Shown: positions 7,990-16,751, counted from the stretch's first letter. The stretch is 38,403 nt of DNA from Thermoflexales bacterium (GCA_007118795.1 SKQX01000195.1:1-38403); one strand, 5' to 3'. Made by a program: numbers and translations. The notes: a model not told the origin generated them from the sequence alone.

Positions 7990-8550
7990 GACCTCCGACT
8001 GGGTTGAAGAATCATGGGGTCTCCAGTAGAATGGACGTAGTATGAGGTTGCAGGTACAGAGAACATGGGCAGCCTGGGTAACCCCAGCTAGAGCGGTATG
8101 CGAATGACACTCCCTGGGTGAAGTAGTCTGCGCGATTGGCATGGGGATGAGGTCGGACCTGACCGCCTGCTGCTGATGGAGCTGAAAGCAAGTATCATTG
8201 CGAACCAGGGGAGGGAGCCGGTGCTAAGAGCGCTACTGCCGGTCGCTACCAAGGAAGTGGTGGTCTTGCGCAACCGCAGGAGGTCGAGTTTGCAAGCAGA
8301 TGCCACAGGCGGCTTAGGGCTCGTTGAAGCGGTAGAGACACGGTGGACGAGGCGTGCTTAGCCAAGGACGCTGGACATGAGCGAGACACCGGAAGGTGTT
8401 GGCCTGACGCCACTCGGTTGAGCTGCGTGGCTAACCGCAAGCGGGGCCCTCGTGGGAAGCTTCTTCCATTGAGAGGTACGCACGCACAACAGTTCGCTCA
8501 GACAGACGGGGACCTGCTACCTCATCCCGTTTACCGCTGGGCCAAAGTGT
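7990..8550. other. Gene-poor stretch, nothing recognised
   Basis: About 560 bp between the partner-switching operon and the VOC gene with no convincing coding frame: the short open frames have no family resemblance and no ribosome-binding sites. A small hairpin with a 4-nt loop and arms built on TGGG/CCCA lies at 8071-8089. I looked for tRNA, transposase and intron remnants and could not support any. Confidence 0.5.
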
Positions 8551-8562
8551 AGGAGGTTTGAG

Positions 8563-8910
8563 ATGGAGACTCGACTTACGCACGTCAGGGCGAATGTGCG
8601 GAAGCTCCAGGAAGCGGTCGCCTGGTACTCGGAGATGCTGGGCTTCGAAGTACAGAATGTGTGGCCGCCCGATGGACCCAACTACGTCGATTTCGTGTCT
8701 GCAGAGGGTGCCGCTTTTTCGCTTATGGTCGCGGACCCGGTGCCTTCTGGCGGTCGATTCAACTTCTCGGTCAGAAACGTCGACACCCTATGGCGCGCCT
8801 TGAGGGAAAGGGTGGAGGTGGTCGAACCGCTGTTCGAGACGGCGTATGGGAGTCGCAAGTTCACCATCCGAGACCTGGATGGCAACGAATTGGGTTTCGT
8901 AGAAGGGTAA
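8563..8910 (+). CDS. VOC-superfamily protein (glyoxalase/bleomycin-resistance-like)
   Basis: A 115-residue protein with one glyoxalase-fold unit of paired beta-alpha-beta-beta-beta modules. The features are a first-strand segment (ETRLTHVRANV), the EMLGFEV turn, FNFSVRNVDTLWRAL at the second module, and the signature ending RKFTIRDLDGNELGFVEG, where the Glu would be a metal ligand. Family members are metalloenzymes (glyoxalases, dioxygenases) or antibiotic-binding proteins, and the substrate cannot be deduced here. The ATG is supported by AGGAGG 6 nt upstream. It is a single-gene unit converging on kbl. Confidence 0.9.
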   Translation: METRLTHVRANVRKLQEAVAWYSEMLGFEVQNVWPPDGPNYVDFVSAEGAAFSLMVADPVPSGGRFNFSVRNVDTLWRALRERVEVVEPLFETAYGSRKFTIRDLDGNELGFVEG

Positions 8911-8934
8911 GCACTTCGGACGCGGAGCCTCGGA

Positions 8935-8963
8935 GCAGCGTCTCGCGGGAAGAGACACGCTGC
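8935..8963 (+). terminator. Hairpin downstream of the VOC gene
   Basis: gcagcgtctc (8935-8944) pairs with gagacacgctgc (8952-8963), ten base pairs with a 2-nt bulge and a 7-nt loop, beginning 25 nt after the stop codon. No T-run follows, so it may be a weak terminator or an mRNA-stabilising hairpin. Confidence 0.4.
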
Positions 8964-9098
8964 TGGAATTGTGCGGATGGGGAACTGAGTTGAACCGCTC
9001 AACCGTGGGCTGTCCGAAGGGAAGGCGGCAACTCAGAGAGCTAGTAGAGACCACGGCGTCAGGTAGGGCTGGGGCAGTGGTTCCCCAGCAATCGAAGA

Positions 9099-9126
9099 AG
9101 CCCCGAGACTGACAAATCTCGGGGCT
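9099..9126 (-). terminator. Terminator of the tdh-kbl operon
   Basis: A perfect 10-bp inverted repeat, agccccgaga (9099-9108) and tctcggggct (9117-9126), with an 8-nt loop. It lies 31 nt beyond the kbl stop codon on the minus strand. The following minus-strand bases begin TCTTCGATT, a poor but T-rich tail. Confidence 0.65.
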
Positions 9127-9157
9127 CCATCCCTGCTTGCCTACAGCCAGAGAAGAT

Positions 9158-10360
9158 CTAGATGAGAGCCAGTTGCTCCCCGCCCTTCCTGAAGGCTTGT
9201 ACGGCGGTGTCCAGCTGATCCGTGGTGTGTTCGGAGCAGAGTTGGACCCGAATCCTGGCCTTGTCCCGGGCGACCATCGGGTAGACGATGGGCAGCACGT
9301 ATATGCCCTCTTGCCAGACGAAATCCGCCAGTTCTTTAGCCGTCTTACTGTCGCCGCACATGATGGGCACGATGGGCGTCTCACTGTGGCCGGTGTCGAA
9401 ACCGAGCTCCTTCATCTTGTCCAAGAAGTAAGCCCGATTATCCCATACCCGTTCGACGCGCTCTGGGTTCTCCGTCATAACGTCTATGGCCGCGACTGTC
9501 GCCGCCGCAACTCCGGGCGGCAGGGCTCCGCTCAGCAACCAGGTGCGAGCCTTGTTCATGGAGAAGTTGATTAGCTCCTCGCTTCCGCTAATATGACCAC
9601 CCACGATGCCGAAGGCCTTGGAGAAGGTGCCCATCTCGGCGTGGACCTGATCACGAGTGAGTCCGAAATGGTTGACAATGCCCCGTCCCCCCTCTCCGAG
9701 TACCCCCTCGCCGTGCGCGTCGTCGACGTAGACACCAGCCCCGTGTTCCGCGGCGATCTCGGCGATCTGGGGCAACGGAGCCAGATCACCATCCATGCTG
9801 AAAACTCCATCCGTGACGATCCATATGTGCTCGTATGTGGGCTGATGAGTCTCAGCTTCCTCCATGATGCGAGCCAGATCGTCGACGTCTTTGTGCCTGT
9901 AGATGGCCTTGTCGGCCTTGGTCAGGCGGATGCCGTCAATGATGGAGCCGTGGTTCAGCTCATCGGAGACATAGAGATCACCGGCTCCGGCGAGCTGCGA
10001 GACAATACCCTGGTTGGTCATGTAACCGGTCTGGAAGGTGAGGGACGCCGGGGCCCCTTTGAACTCCGCGAGGCGCCGATCGAGGGCGCGGTGGAGGGAC
10101 ATGTCTCCCGCGATGGAGCGATCGCTCCCCGCCCCTGCGCCATATTTTTCGGTGGCAGCGATCATAGCGTCGACGACACGAGGGTGGGTCGATAGGTTCA
10201 GGTAGTTGTTGGAACAGAGCACAATCACCTGTCTGCCCTCAACCAGCGAGGTGGGCTCGCTAGGTCCCTGGAGCTCGCGGGGTTCCCAGGTCAGTCCCTC
10301 CTCCTTCAAGCGTTCATACTCATCACCCAGGTACTCAATTGGTTCTCGTCCGATTGTCAT
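9158..10360 (-). CDS. kbl: Glycine C-acetyltransferase (2-amino-3-ketobutyrate CoA ligase)
   Basis: PLP-dependent alpha-oxoamine synthase (fold type I) that splits 2-amino-3-ketobutyrate with CoA into glycine and acetyl-CoA, the second step of threonine catabolism. The 400-residue product matches the usual length of about 398. Family motifs are SNNYLNLSTHP, AGAGSDRSIAGD, the Asp-His pair in VDDAHGEGVLG, and the PLP lysine Lys248 in GTFSKAFG. I chose the ATG at 10360 because GGGAGG lies 8 nt upstream; the frame extends to a TTG at 10390 without support. It follows the threonine dehydrogenase gene in the same direction with a 97-nt gap. The pairing with that gene argues for Kbl over related synthases such as BioF or HemA. 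Confidence 0.93.
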   Translation of the reverse strand: MTIGREPIEYLGDEYERLKEEGLTWEPRELQGPSEPTSLVEGRQVIVLCSNNYLNLSTHPRVVDAMIAATEKYGAGAGSDRSIAGDMSLHRALDRRLAEFKGAPASLTFQTGYMTNQGIVSQLAGAGDLYVSDELNHGSIIDGIRLTKADKAIYRHKDVDDLARIMEEAETHQPTYEHIWIVTDGVFSMDGDLAPLPQIAEIAAEHGAGVYVDDAHGEGVLGEGGRGIVNHFGLTRDQVHAEMGTFSKAFGIVGGHISGSEELINFSMNKARTWLLSGALPPGVAAATVAAIDVMTENPERVERVWDNRAYFLDKMKELGFDTGHSETPIVPIMCGDSKTAKELADFVWQEGIYVLPIVYPMVARDKARIRVQLCSEHTTDQLDTAVQAFRKGGEQLALI

Positions 10361-10457
10361 CTGTGTGACCTCCCGTTTCGCTATGGTCAAGTCGTGTATC
10401 GCAGCAGGTAGAGGCTGATCCGAAATGCCAGGGAGTGGAACTCCGGTCTGCTCCCTC

Positions 10458-11429
10458 TTAGTCCCCCATCCGCTGCTCCAGTTTCTCCAGCATGTCCTCT
10501 ACCATCGTGGAGAGGTCATAGGCTGGCTTCCAGCCCCACTCCTCCCGTGCTGCCGAGTCATCGATCGTGCAGGGCCAAGACTCCGCGATCTGCTGGCGGT
10601 AGTCAGGCTCGTACTCGATCTCAAATGCCGGCATGTGCTTCCTGATCTCTGCAGCTAGCTCCTCCGGCGAGAAGCTAAAGCCGGTCAAGTTGAAGTCGGC
10701 ATGATGCTCGAGTTGCTCGAAGTCAGCATCCATCAACATAAGTGTTGCCCGAATGCAGTCAGGCATATACATCATCGGCAGGACGGTATCCCTCTCCAGA
10801 AAACAGGTGTAACGCTGATTCTTGAGCGCCTCGTAGAAGATCTCCACGGCGTAGTCGGTGGTGCCCCCTCCAGGCAACGTCTGGCTGCTGATAATACCCG
10901 GATAGCGCACGCCACGCACGTCCAAGCCGAACCGATCTACGTAGTAGTCGCAGAGTAGCTCTCCGGAAACCTTCGTGACCCCGTACATCGTGGTCGGCCG
11001 CAAGATAGTCTCCTGCGGCGTGTCATGCTTCGGCGTGTCCGGTCCGAAGACGGCCATAGAGCTGGGCCAGAAAACCTGCGACATCTCTCGTTCCCGGGCC
11101 ATTTCGAGAACGTTGACCAAGCCATCGAGGTTCACTTGCCAAGTAAGCTGAGGTTTTTCTTCACCGACCGCAGATAAGATGGCCGCCAGGTGGTAGATGG
11201 TGTTGATCCGATACTCATCGATCACCTCGCGTATCATGTCTCTTCGTGTGACGTCGAGATATACGAAGGGACCAGAATCGCGCAGCTCCGCCTCGGGCTC
11301 GGTCTTATGTCCTGCGGCGACCACGTTCTGTCCCCCATATCGCGCGCGCAGCGCCATAGCCAACTCCGAGCCGATCTGTCCAACGGCGCCAGTCAGCAGT
11401 ATCCTCGACTTTTCAGATTTGGCTCCCAT
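10458..11429 (-). CDS. tdh: L-threonine 3-dehydrogenase, short-chain (NAD-epimerase-like) type
   Basis: NAD-dependent oxidation of L-threonine to 2-amino-3-ketobutyrate, the substrate of the Kbl encoded next. This is the extended SDR/epimerase-like form of the enzyme, not the zinc MDR form of E. coli. The 323 residues carry an N-terminal Rossmann motif (LLTGAVGQIGSE), the YHLAAILSAVGE segment, the catalytic Tyr and Lys in TMYGVTKVSGE, and RYPGIISSQTLPGGGTTDY, which is typical of SDR threonine dehydrogenases. Two ATGs are adjacent (11432 and 11429). GGAGG at 11434-11438 fits the second better, with 4-nt spacing. A long leader with potential RNA structure precedes the gene. A generic UDP-sugar epimerase is less likely because of the kbl neighbour. 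Confidence 0.9.
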   Translation of the reverse strand: MGAKSEKSRILLTGAVGQIGSELAMALRARYGGQNVVAAGHKTEPEAELRDSGPFVYLDVTRRDMIREVIDEYRINTIYHLAAILSAVGEEKPQLTWQVNLDGLVNVLEMAREREMSQVFWPSSMAVFGPDTPKHDTPQETILRPTTMYGVTKVSGELLCDYYVDRFGLDVRGVRYPGIISSQTLPGGGTTDYAVEIFYEALKNQRYTCFLERDTVLPMMYMPDCIRATLMLMDADFEQLEHHADFNLTGFSFSPEELAAEIRKHMPAFEIEYEPDYRQQIAESWPCTIDDSAAREEWGWKPAYDLSTMVEDMLEKLEQRMGD

Positions 11430-11498
11430 CATTCCTCCGGTTGGTCCTCTGGGGACCAGTGCACGTGACCTACTCAGTTTGGCTTAGCTGGTTCAAAA

Positions 11499-11597
11499 GG
11501 GGTAAGACCATAGTCTCCGTGGCCTAGGGCGGCTCTCCGATTCCCCCAGGGTCCTATGCGAGAGACTCCTACAGACCACCGATAGCGACCTTACCCC
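11499..11597 (-). ncRNA. Candidate structured 5' leader of tdh-kbl
   Basis: Read on the minus strand, the predicted transcript begins at about 11598 with GGGGTAAG (11597-11590). This can pair with CTTACCCC (11506-11499), an 8-bp perfect closing stem that is followed by UUUU. Nested inside are AGTCTC/GAGACT (11517-11512 with 11567-11562) and an inner hairpin, CCTGGGGG (11550-11543) with CCGCCCTAGG (11532-11523), with two single-base bulges and a 10-nt loop. The nested arrangement and position resemble a riboswitch or attenuator, but no known class is matched. The structure was folded by eye only. Confidence 0.35.
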
Positions 11598-11604
11598 GCG
11601 AGAG

Positions 11605-11633
11605 AGTATAGCACACTGCGTCTCTTTTTCCAA
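11605..11633 (-). promoter_or_regulatory. Promoter of tdh-kbl
   Basis: Minus-strand TTGGAA (11628-11633), 17-bp spacer, and TATACT (11605-11610) preceded by TGC (extended -10). The predicted start at about 11598 gives a leader of roughly 170 nt before tdh. Confidence 0.55.
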
Positions 11634-11644
11634 TGGGCTCGCTG

Positions 11645-11653
11645 TGCTATAAT
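11645..11653 (+). promoter_or_regulatory. Extended -10 promoter of the alpha-galactosidase gene
   Basis: TGCTATAAT at 11645-11653 is a consensus extended -10; only a T-rich stretch stands at the -35 position. An upstream in-frame ATG (11652) lies inside this box and so cannot be the start. Transcription from about 11660 leaves a leader of about 28 nt containing the ribosome-binding site. The promoter region interleaves with the divergent tdh promoter. Confidence 0.5.
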
Positions 11654-11687
11654 GAAGAGCAGGATCTGCCTGGATACAGAGGGGGAG

Positions 11688-13928
11688 ATGATGAGGAACG
11701 CCGTCGGTGGGGGAACACCGGTCTGGACGGAACCAGGCCGCGCCGCTATTATTCGTTACCGCCTGGGCGATGAGAGTCGGGTGATGCGGCTTGACGAACC
11801 GAATCACACCCGCCATCTTGAGGGACTGCGTTTCATCTGGCGGTGGCAGCCAGAGGACGGTGACTTCGGTGTCGAGATTCCCGGGTACCGGATGTGGGTG
11901 CGGGTGACCCACCGAGGCAACGTCCCTGCTTATATCGACGAAGTCGATGTGCTCGCGGCCCCGATGCCCCACCTCGGTGCGACACCGCGGAAGTGGAGTG
12001 TCTACCAGAATGGCTGGCAGTCTTGGTCGCCCGCTTTCGCCCGCCATCTGGGGAACGGCCTCCACACAACCCCGGGTACCGACAGTTACCAACGGCAGCA
12101 CCAGCCCCATTGGCAGCCCGGAGAAGACGGCTCGATCGGATCGGAGTGGCTGACAGTGGTCTCCACTTCGACGGCTCAAGGACGGGCAGCGCTGCTGGTG
12201 GGCTTCGTCACCACTGAGCGTCAGTTGGCCGAAGTTCGTCTCAAGGAGGATGGATCGGAGCTGATCGCCCGATGCTACTTCGATGGCATTCGGCTAGATC
12301 CCGGTGATTCAGCCCGTTCCGAGCTGTTGGTGATCCAAGTCGGGCCGGATCCCCTGGAGCTACTGGAGTGGTGGAGTGAGGAAACGGGGCGTCAGATGGG
12401 AGCCCGCATCCCCAAGAATCCCCCGACTGGATGGTGTTCGTGGTATACGTTTTACGGAGAGAACACGGCTGAGGACATAGCGAATAACGTGGCGGCCATC
12501 GATAGGCACGATCTACCTCTGGATGTGATCCTCATTGACGATGGCTACCAAACCGCGATCGGAGACTGGTTCTCAGTGGATAAGACCAAGTTCCCGGGCG
12601 GAATGGAGCCGGTGGCGGATAAGATCCGCCAGGCAGGGCGTCAGGTCGGAATCTGGACCGCCCCCTTCGGTGCTGCGGCTGATTCACAGCTATTTGCCAC
12701 TCATCCCGACTGGGTTCTCCGGGATGAAAATGACGAGCCGGTCGTGGGATGGGAGCATTGGGGGAAGACTTGCTATGCACTTGACGCCACCCATCCCGAG
12801 GTCCTGGAGTGGCTGGCAGCGACGTTCCAGCGGATGCAGCGCGAGTGGGAAGTCTCCTTTTTCAAGATTGATTTCCTGTTTGCGGCGGCGCACCGGGGAG
12901 AGCATCGTGACAGCTTTGCTACCCGCGCTCAGGCTCTGCGGCGCGGGGTGGAGGCCATTCGGAAGGCTATCGGGCCGAAAGCCTTTCTCCTCGGCTGTGG
13001 TGCACCACTCGGCTCGTGCGTGGGTCTGGTGGACGGTATGCGCATTGGGCCAGATGTGGATCCAAACTGGCATCCGGTCTGGCGACACGACCTCAGCTCT
13101 GTATCCACCCAAAACGCGCTGCGTAACGTCATCACGCGCGCTCCGTTTCATGGGCGTCTCTGGGGAAACGACCCTGACTGCTTACTGGTTCGCGGCCGGG
13201 GTGATGACATGGATCTGGCGTTAAATGAAGTGCGGACGCTGGTGACACTGGTGGCGTTATCGGGTGGGCTGACCCTGGATTCCGACGATCTATCCGAAAT
13301 CGAGCCTGGACGCCTGAAGTACCTGCGGCAAGCACTGCCGCCGACGGGCATCTCGGCTCGTCCCCTCGATCTGTTCGAACGCGAGATGCCGCGTCTGTTT
13401 CTACTGTCTGTAGAGCGGGACTGGGGACGGTGGTGGGTTGCCGGGGTGATGAACTGGGAGAGGCAGACCACCGAGACGGTCATCCAGCTGGGCGACTTAG
13501 GGCTGCCACCGGGACGTTATCACGTCTTCCACTACTGGCGCCGCCGTTATCTGGGGATCGTCGATGACACGGTGGCGCTTCGCCGGCATGAGCCCCACGA
13601 GACGGTGGCTCTGCTCTTCCGGCCCGTCTCCGACCGACCCGATTTGTTGACCACAACGTTTCACGTGTGCCAGGGCACAACCGAGATCGCGAACTATGAG
13701 TTCGAGATCGTCGACGGGCGGGCGAAGATCCGGATCGTTCTGAGGAAGCGCGGTCGCCAGTTCGGGCGAGTGCTCTTCACTGTGCCCGGACGGTGGCGTG
13801 TGATAGAGGGGCGAGTGGACGGGCGTCGCCAAGCTCCGGTCGTGGATGCTCCTCACGTCATCAGCTTGGGACTCACCCTGGAGGAGCGAGCGGAAGTCGA
13901 GGTCAGCTTTGAGAGAACAAGGGCCTGA
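11688..13928 (+). CDS. Alpha-galactosidase-like glycoside hydrolase, GH36 family
   Basis: A 746-residue retaining glycosidase predicted to release terminal alpha-galactose from oligosaccharides such as melibiose or raffinose. It has an N-terminal beta-sandwich domain (about 1-230, with YQNGWQSWSPAF), a TIM barrel (about 240-600) and a C-terminal beta domain. Barrel motifs include GWCSWYTFYGENTAEDI, VILIDDGYQ, GIWTAPFGA, the likely nucleophile Asp395 in FFKIDFLF and the likely acid/base Asp456 in RIGPDVDPNW. There is no signal peptide, so it should be cytosolic. The start is the ATG-ATG at 11688/11691, preceded by GAGGGGGAG. Related GH36 members act on other alpha-galactosides or N-acetylgalactosaminides, so the exact substrate is open. 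No sugar transporter is nearby. Confidence 0.88.
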   Translation: MMRNAVGGGTPVWTEPGRAAIIRYRLGDESRVMRLDEPNHTRHLEGLRFIWRWQPEDGDFGVEIPGYRMWVRVTHRGNVPAYIDEVDVLAAPMPHLGATPRKWSVYQNGWQSWSPAFARHLGNGLHTTPGTDSYQRQHQPHWQPGEDGSIGSEWLTVVSTSTAQGRAALLVGFVTTERQLAEVRLKEDGSELIARCYFDGIRLDPGDSARSELLVIQVGPDPLELLEWWSEETGRQMGARIPKNPPTGWCSWYTFYGENTAEDIANNVAAIDRHDLPLDVILIDDGYQTAIGDWFSVDKTKFPGGMEPVADKIRQAGRQVGIWTAPFGAAADSQLFATHPDWVLRDENDEPVVGWEHWGKTCYALDATHPEVLEWLAATFQRMQREWEVSFFKIDFLFAAAHRGEHRDSFATRAQALRRGVEAIRKAIGPKAFLLGCGAPLGSCVGLVDGMRIGPDVDPNWHPVWRHDLSSVSTQNALRNVITRAPFHGRLWGNDPDCLLVRGRGDDMDLALNEVRTLVTLVALSGGLTLDSDDLSEIEPGRLKYLRQALPPTGISARPLDLFEREMPRLFLLSVERDWGRWWVAGVMNWERQTTETVIQLGDLGLPPGRYHVFHYWRRRYLGIVDDTVALRRHEPHETVALLFRPVSDRPDLLTTTFHVCQGTTEIANYEFEIVDGRAKIRIVLRKRGRQFGRVLFTVPGRWRVIEGRVDGRRQAPVVDAPHVISLGLTLEERAEVEVSFERTRA

Positions 13929-14004
13929 AGCCGTATCGACCGCGCTTCGGGGGTCGACCGGGGACGGCGATCGAGGGGGCGGCCAACCAGAGCTGAAACC
14001 CACT

Positions 14005-16074
14005 ATGAGGGCCCTCGGGTCCTGGCTGTGTCGCGTGGTCGGTCCGCATCATCCCAACGTCGGTGATATGCGGGACCAGTACACAGAGAGCACCAGCTCG
14101 CCAGCGCGTGTTGTTACCCACCTCTACGCTGTGCCCATTGCGGTGCTCGGGCTGGTTTGGTTGATCGCGGTCACCGACGTGTCGCGCCTGGTAGAGCACT
14201 GGCAGATGGTGCTGATATTCGTGGCAATCGCTGTTCTGCTACGGCGCTGGGGCATCGTGCTATCCATCGGAGCCGATTCCGGAGACGAAGGGGAGATTCG
14301 CGGTTCACTGGAAGAAATCGTGTCCTGGTCAGCTGCCCTAGTACTCGGGCCCACGGGGGTATGGGTGGGGGCCGCGGGTACGCTGATTGACTGGGTCTCC
14401 CGTTCTCGGCCGCTATCGGGGCCGGCTCGGTGGCGGAACGCTGGCGAACTGAGTGTCGAGCTCAGCGGGATCACCGCTGCACTGCTCGCTCTGGCGGTCC
14501 ATCGACAGGTTGGCGGGGCTATTCCCATCAGTGGTGCGACCCTGGCCACATTGACCCCACCTCTCGTGGCCACGACGACACGGTTTCTCGTAGGCCAGCT
14601 GTTCGCGCTGCCAGCGCTCCTCCTCTGGAAGGATTCGCCGCGTCAGTGGCGAAAGACACCAAGCTTCGGCCGATCTCTCGCTTCTGCGACCGCCCTCCCG
14701 CTGCTAGCCAACTGCTTTGCCATCCTAGCCGCGTTGCTCTACACTGAGTTTGGGTTAGGTATCAGTCTATTCTTCGCTGGCGGAGTGGCCTTGACCAGTC
14801 TGCTGACCAACAGGCTGAGCAGCACGGCGATGGACAGCCGTCAGCGTCTGCGCAAACTCGAAAGACTGGAACGGCTAGGTCGGGACATCATCCAGACCCC
14901 GGTCGATCCGACCACGTTGTCGCAAATCCTGTCAAAGCACGTGCCGGGGATGTTCGCCCAGTCACAGATCGAGGTGCGACTGTTCCCCGATCAGATCATC
15001 TATCGTCATCCTGACGGCTGCTCGCCGCTGCCGGAGGCCGCCTGGGACTGGTTGCGAAAAAGATCCGGCGCGCACTGCCTGCTTCCGGATGAGCAGGTTC
15101 CCTGGAGAGAACAGGATAGGGAGGTTGGGCGGCCGGGCGCTAGGGTGCTGATCACGGCGCCGATCCTCAGATCGGAGGGCACCATCCCTATCGGTGGGGT
15201 CGTGCTGGCCAGAGGGACGACAGCTGCCGTGGGCCGTCGAGAGGTCGCCAGCGCTCTGCCTGCAGTCCAGACGTTGGCTTCACAGATCGGGTCAGCCCTT
15301 CAAGGCGCCGAGCTCTACCGGGTGGAACAAGAACTATCGCTGGCGGGGCAGATCCAGAGCAGTTTCCTTCCTGGGTCCTTGCCCGAGATCCCGGGCTGGC
15401 AGTTGGAGGCCGTCTTGAGACCCGCACATGAGACGGCGGGTGATTTCTACGACGTTATCCCCCTACCCAACGGACGGTTCGGCCTGGTAGTCGCAGACGT
15501 AGCCGGCAAAGGCATGGGAGCAGCGCTGTACATGGCCCTGGCCCGGACACTGCTCCGCACCTACGCCCTGGAGTACCATAATCGACCAGACTTCGCCATG
15601 AAAGTCACCAACCGGCGTATCCTGCTGGATACGGACGTGACTATGTTCGTCACCGTCTTCTACGGCGTCCTGGATCCGACAACGGGCACACTTACTTACT
15701 GCAATGCAGGTCACAGCCCCCCTTACCTTCGACGTACTGGGCGCGAAGGTAAGACCGAAAGACTCACCAGAACTGGGATGGCGCTGGGTGCGGTTCGCGG
15801 CGCCTCCTGGGAAGCGCGTTCCGTTCCGATGGGCGTCGGCGACACCCTGGTAATCCACTCAGACGGCATCATAGACGCCCAGAACGAACAAGGGGCATTC
15901 TTCGGGGAGGAAAGGTTGCGCCGAATTGTGACGGAGTCTGCAGGAGAATCAGCGCTTGCGCTTCAGACCGCGATGCTGCAGGCCAGTGAGGACTTCAGCG
16001 GTATGACTGGTCAGTTTGACGACATTACCCTCATGACACTGCTTCGGGCCAACGACCCCACGCTCACGGTATGA
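14005..16074 (+). CDS. Membrane-anchored SpoIIE/PP2C serine phosphatase
   Basis: The 689-residue product has about seven hydrophobic segments in its first 330 residues (for example AVPIAVLGLVWLIAV and LLANCFAILAALLY). A GAF-like sensor region follows (about 335-460), then a SpoIIE phosphatase domain with intact metal-binding motifs AGDFYDVI, VADVAGKGMGAAL, HSDGIIDA and FDDITLMTL. It should be an RsbU-like phosphatase that responds to a membrane or extracellular cue and acts on a STAS protein. A possible target is the RsbV-like protein at 7581-7916, though that operon has its own phosphatase. The start is uncertain: the frame opens at 13846 inside the alpha-galactosidase gene, and ATGs at 14005 and 14068 both lack a strong Shine-Dalgarno sequence. 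The stop overlaps the next start codon (ATGA), suggesting coupled translation. Confidence 0.85.
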   Translation: MRALGSWLCRVVGPHHPNVGDMRDQYTESTSSPARVVTHLYAVPIAVLGLVWLIAVTDVSRLVEHWQMVLIFVAIAVLLRRWGIVLSIGADSGDEGEIRGSLEEIVSWSAALVLGPTGVWVGAAGTLIDWVSRSRPLSGPARWRNAGELSVELSGITAALLALAVHRQVGGAIPISGATLATLTPPLVATTTRFLVGQLFALPALLLWKDSPRQWRKTPSFGRSLASATALPLLANCFAILAALLYTEFGLGISLFFAGGVALTSLLTNRLSSTAMDSRQRLRKLERLERLGRDIIQTPVDPTTLSQILSKHVPGMFAQSQIEVRLFPDQIIYRHPDGCSPLPEAAWDWLRKRSGAHCLLPDEQVPWREQDREVGRPGARVLITAPILRSEGTIPIGGVVLARGTTAAVGRREVASALPAVQTLASQIGSALQGAELYRVEQELSLAGQIQSSFLPGSLPEIPGWQLEAVLRPAHETAGDFYDVIPLPNGRFGLVVADVAGKGMGAALYMALARTLLRTYALEYHNRPDFAMKVTNRRILLDTDVTMFVTVFYGVLDPTTGTLTYCNAGHSPPYLRRTGREGKTERLTRTGMALGAVRGASWEARSVPMGVGDTLVIHSDGIIDAQNEQGAFFGEERLRRIVTESAGESALALQTAMLQASEDFSGMTGQFDDITLMTLLRANDPTLTV

Positions 16075-16751
16075 ACCCAAACACAGAAGATGCCCTGGTC
16101 GCTCACCGCGCACTGTTGACGGCATATGGTGAACACATGTGGCGCCCTCACGACCCAATCGCAACGCTGATATCTACCATCATCTCCCAAAACACAAACG
16201 ATACCAACCGAGACGTAGCCTTTGAACGGTTGCGGGAGCGGTTTCCCAGTTGGGAGCAGGTCCGCGATGCGCCCGAGGAAGCCATCGTCGAAGCGATCCG
16301 GCCGGCGGGACTGGGACCGACAAAGGCACCGCGTATCCAGTCTGCCCTGCGCCGCGTTACGGAGAGAGCCGGGAAGATAAGCCTAGATTTCCTACGCGAC
16401 TTGCCCACGGAGGAGGCCCGTAGGTGGCTCATCGACCTTCCGGGAGTGGGTCCGAAGACTGCGGCGATTGTGCTTTGCTTTGCCCTGGGGAAGGCAGCTT
16501 TTCCTGTTGACACGCACGTGCACCGAGTCAGCCAGCGCCTCGGTCTCATCCCGAAGGGTACCAGCCGGGAAAGAGCGCACGATCTCTTGGAGGAGATTCT
16601 GCCCGAGCGAATCTACTACTCCTTCCATCTCAACCTCATTTCCCACGGGCGGACCATCTGTCACTCGCGGAACCCTGAGTGTGGGGCATGCGTGCTGCGT
16701 GAGGTCTGCGATTACTACGGCTCCCTGGTGGAGGAGGATGAGGGTCTCTGA
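16071..16751 (+). CDS. nth: Endonuclease III-like DNA glycosylase/AP lyase
   Basis: Base-excision repair enzyme that removes oxidised pyrimidines and nicks the abasic site. The 226 residues contain the helix-hairpin-helix LPGVGPKTA with catalytic Lys129, the catalytic Asp147 in FPVDTHVHR, and a C-terminal iron-sulfur cluster with cysteines at 197, 204, 207 and 213 in the standard C-x6-C-x2-C-x5-C spacing. Both catalytic residues and the cluster are complete, so it should be an active bifunctional glycosylase. It overlaps the preceding phosphatase gene by 4 nt. Some HhH-GPD relatives have other base preferences. Confidence 0.92.
   Translation: MNPNTEDALVAHRALLTAYGEHMWRPHDPIATLISTIISQNTNDTNRDVAFERLRERFPSWEQVRDAPEEAIVEAIRPAGLGPTKAPRIQSALRRVTERAGKISLDFLRDLPTEEARRWLIDLPGVGPKTAAIVLCFALGKAAFPVDTHVHRVSQRLGLIPKGTSRERAHDLLEEILPERIYYSFHLNLISHGRTICHSRNPECGACVLREVCDYYGSLVEEDEGL

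Noticed and set aside
7990..8550. Group II intron or insertion-sequence remnant
   Set aside because: A few suggestive words were seen, but no domain V hairpin, reverse-transcriptase motif, transposase text or terminal repeats.
11499..11597. Glycine riboswitch upstream of tdh-kbl
   Set aside because: GGAGAG occurs once, but the conserved glycine-aptamer cores are absent; I kept the region only as an unclassified structured leader.
11493..12179. Open frame on the minus strand across the tdh/alpha-galactosidase gap
   Set aside because: It covers both promoters and the conserved N-terminal domain of the alpha-galactosidase, and resembles no protein.
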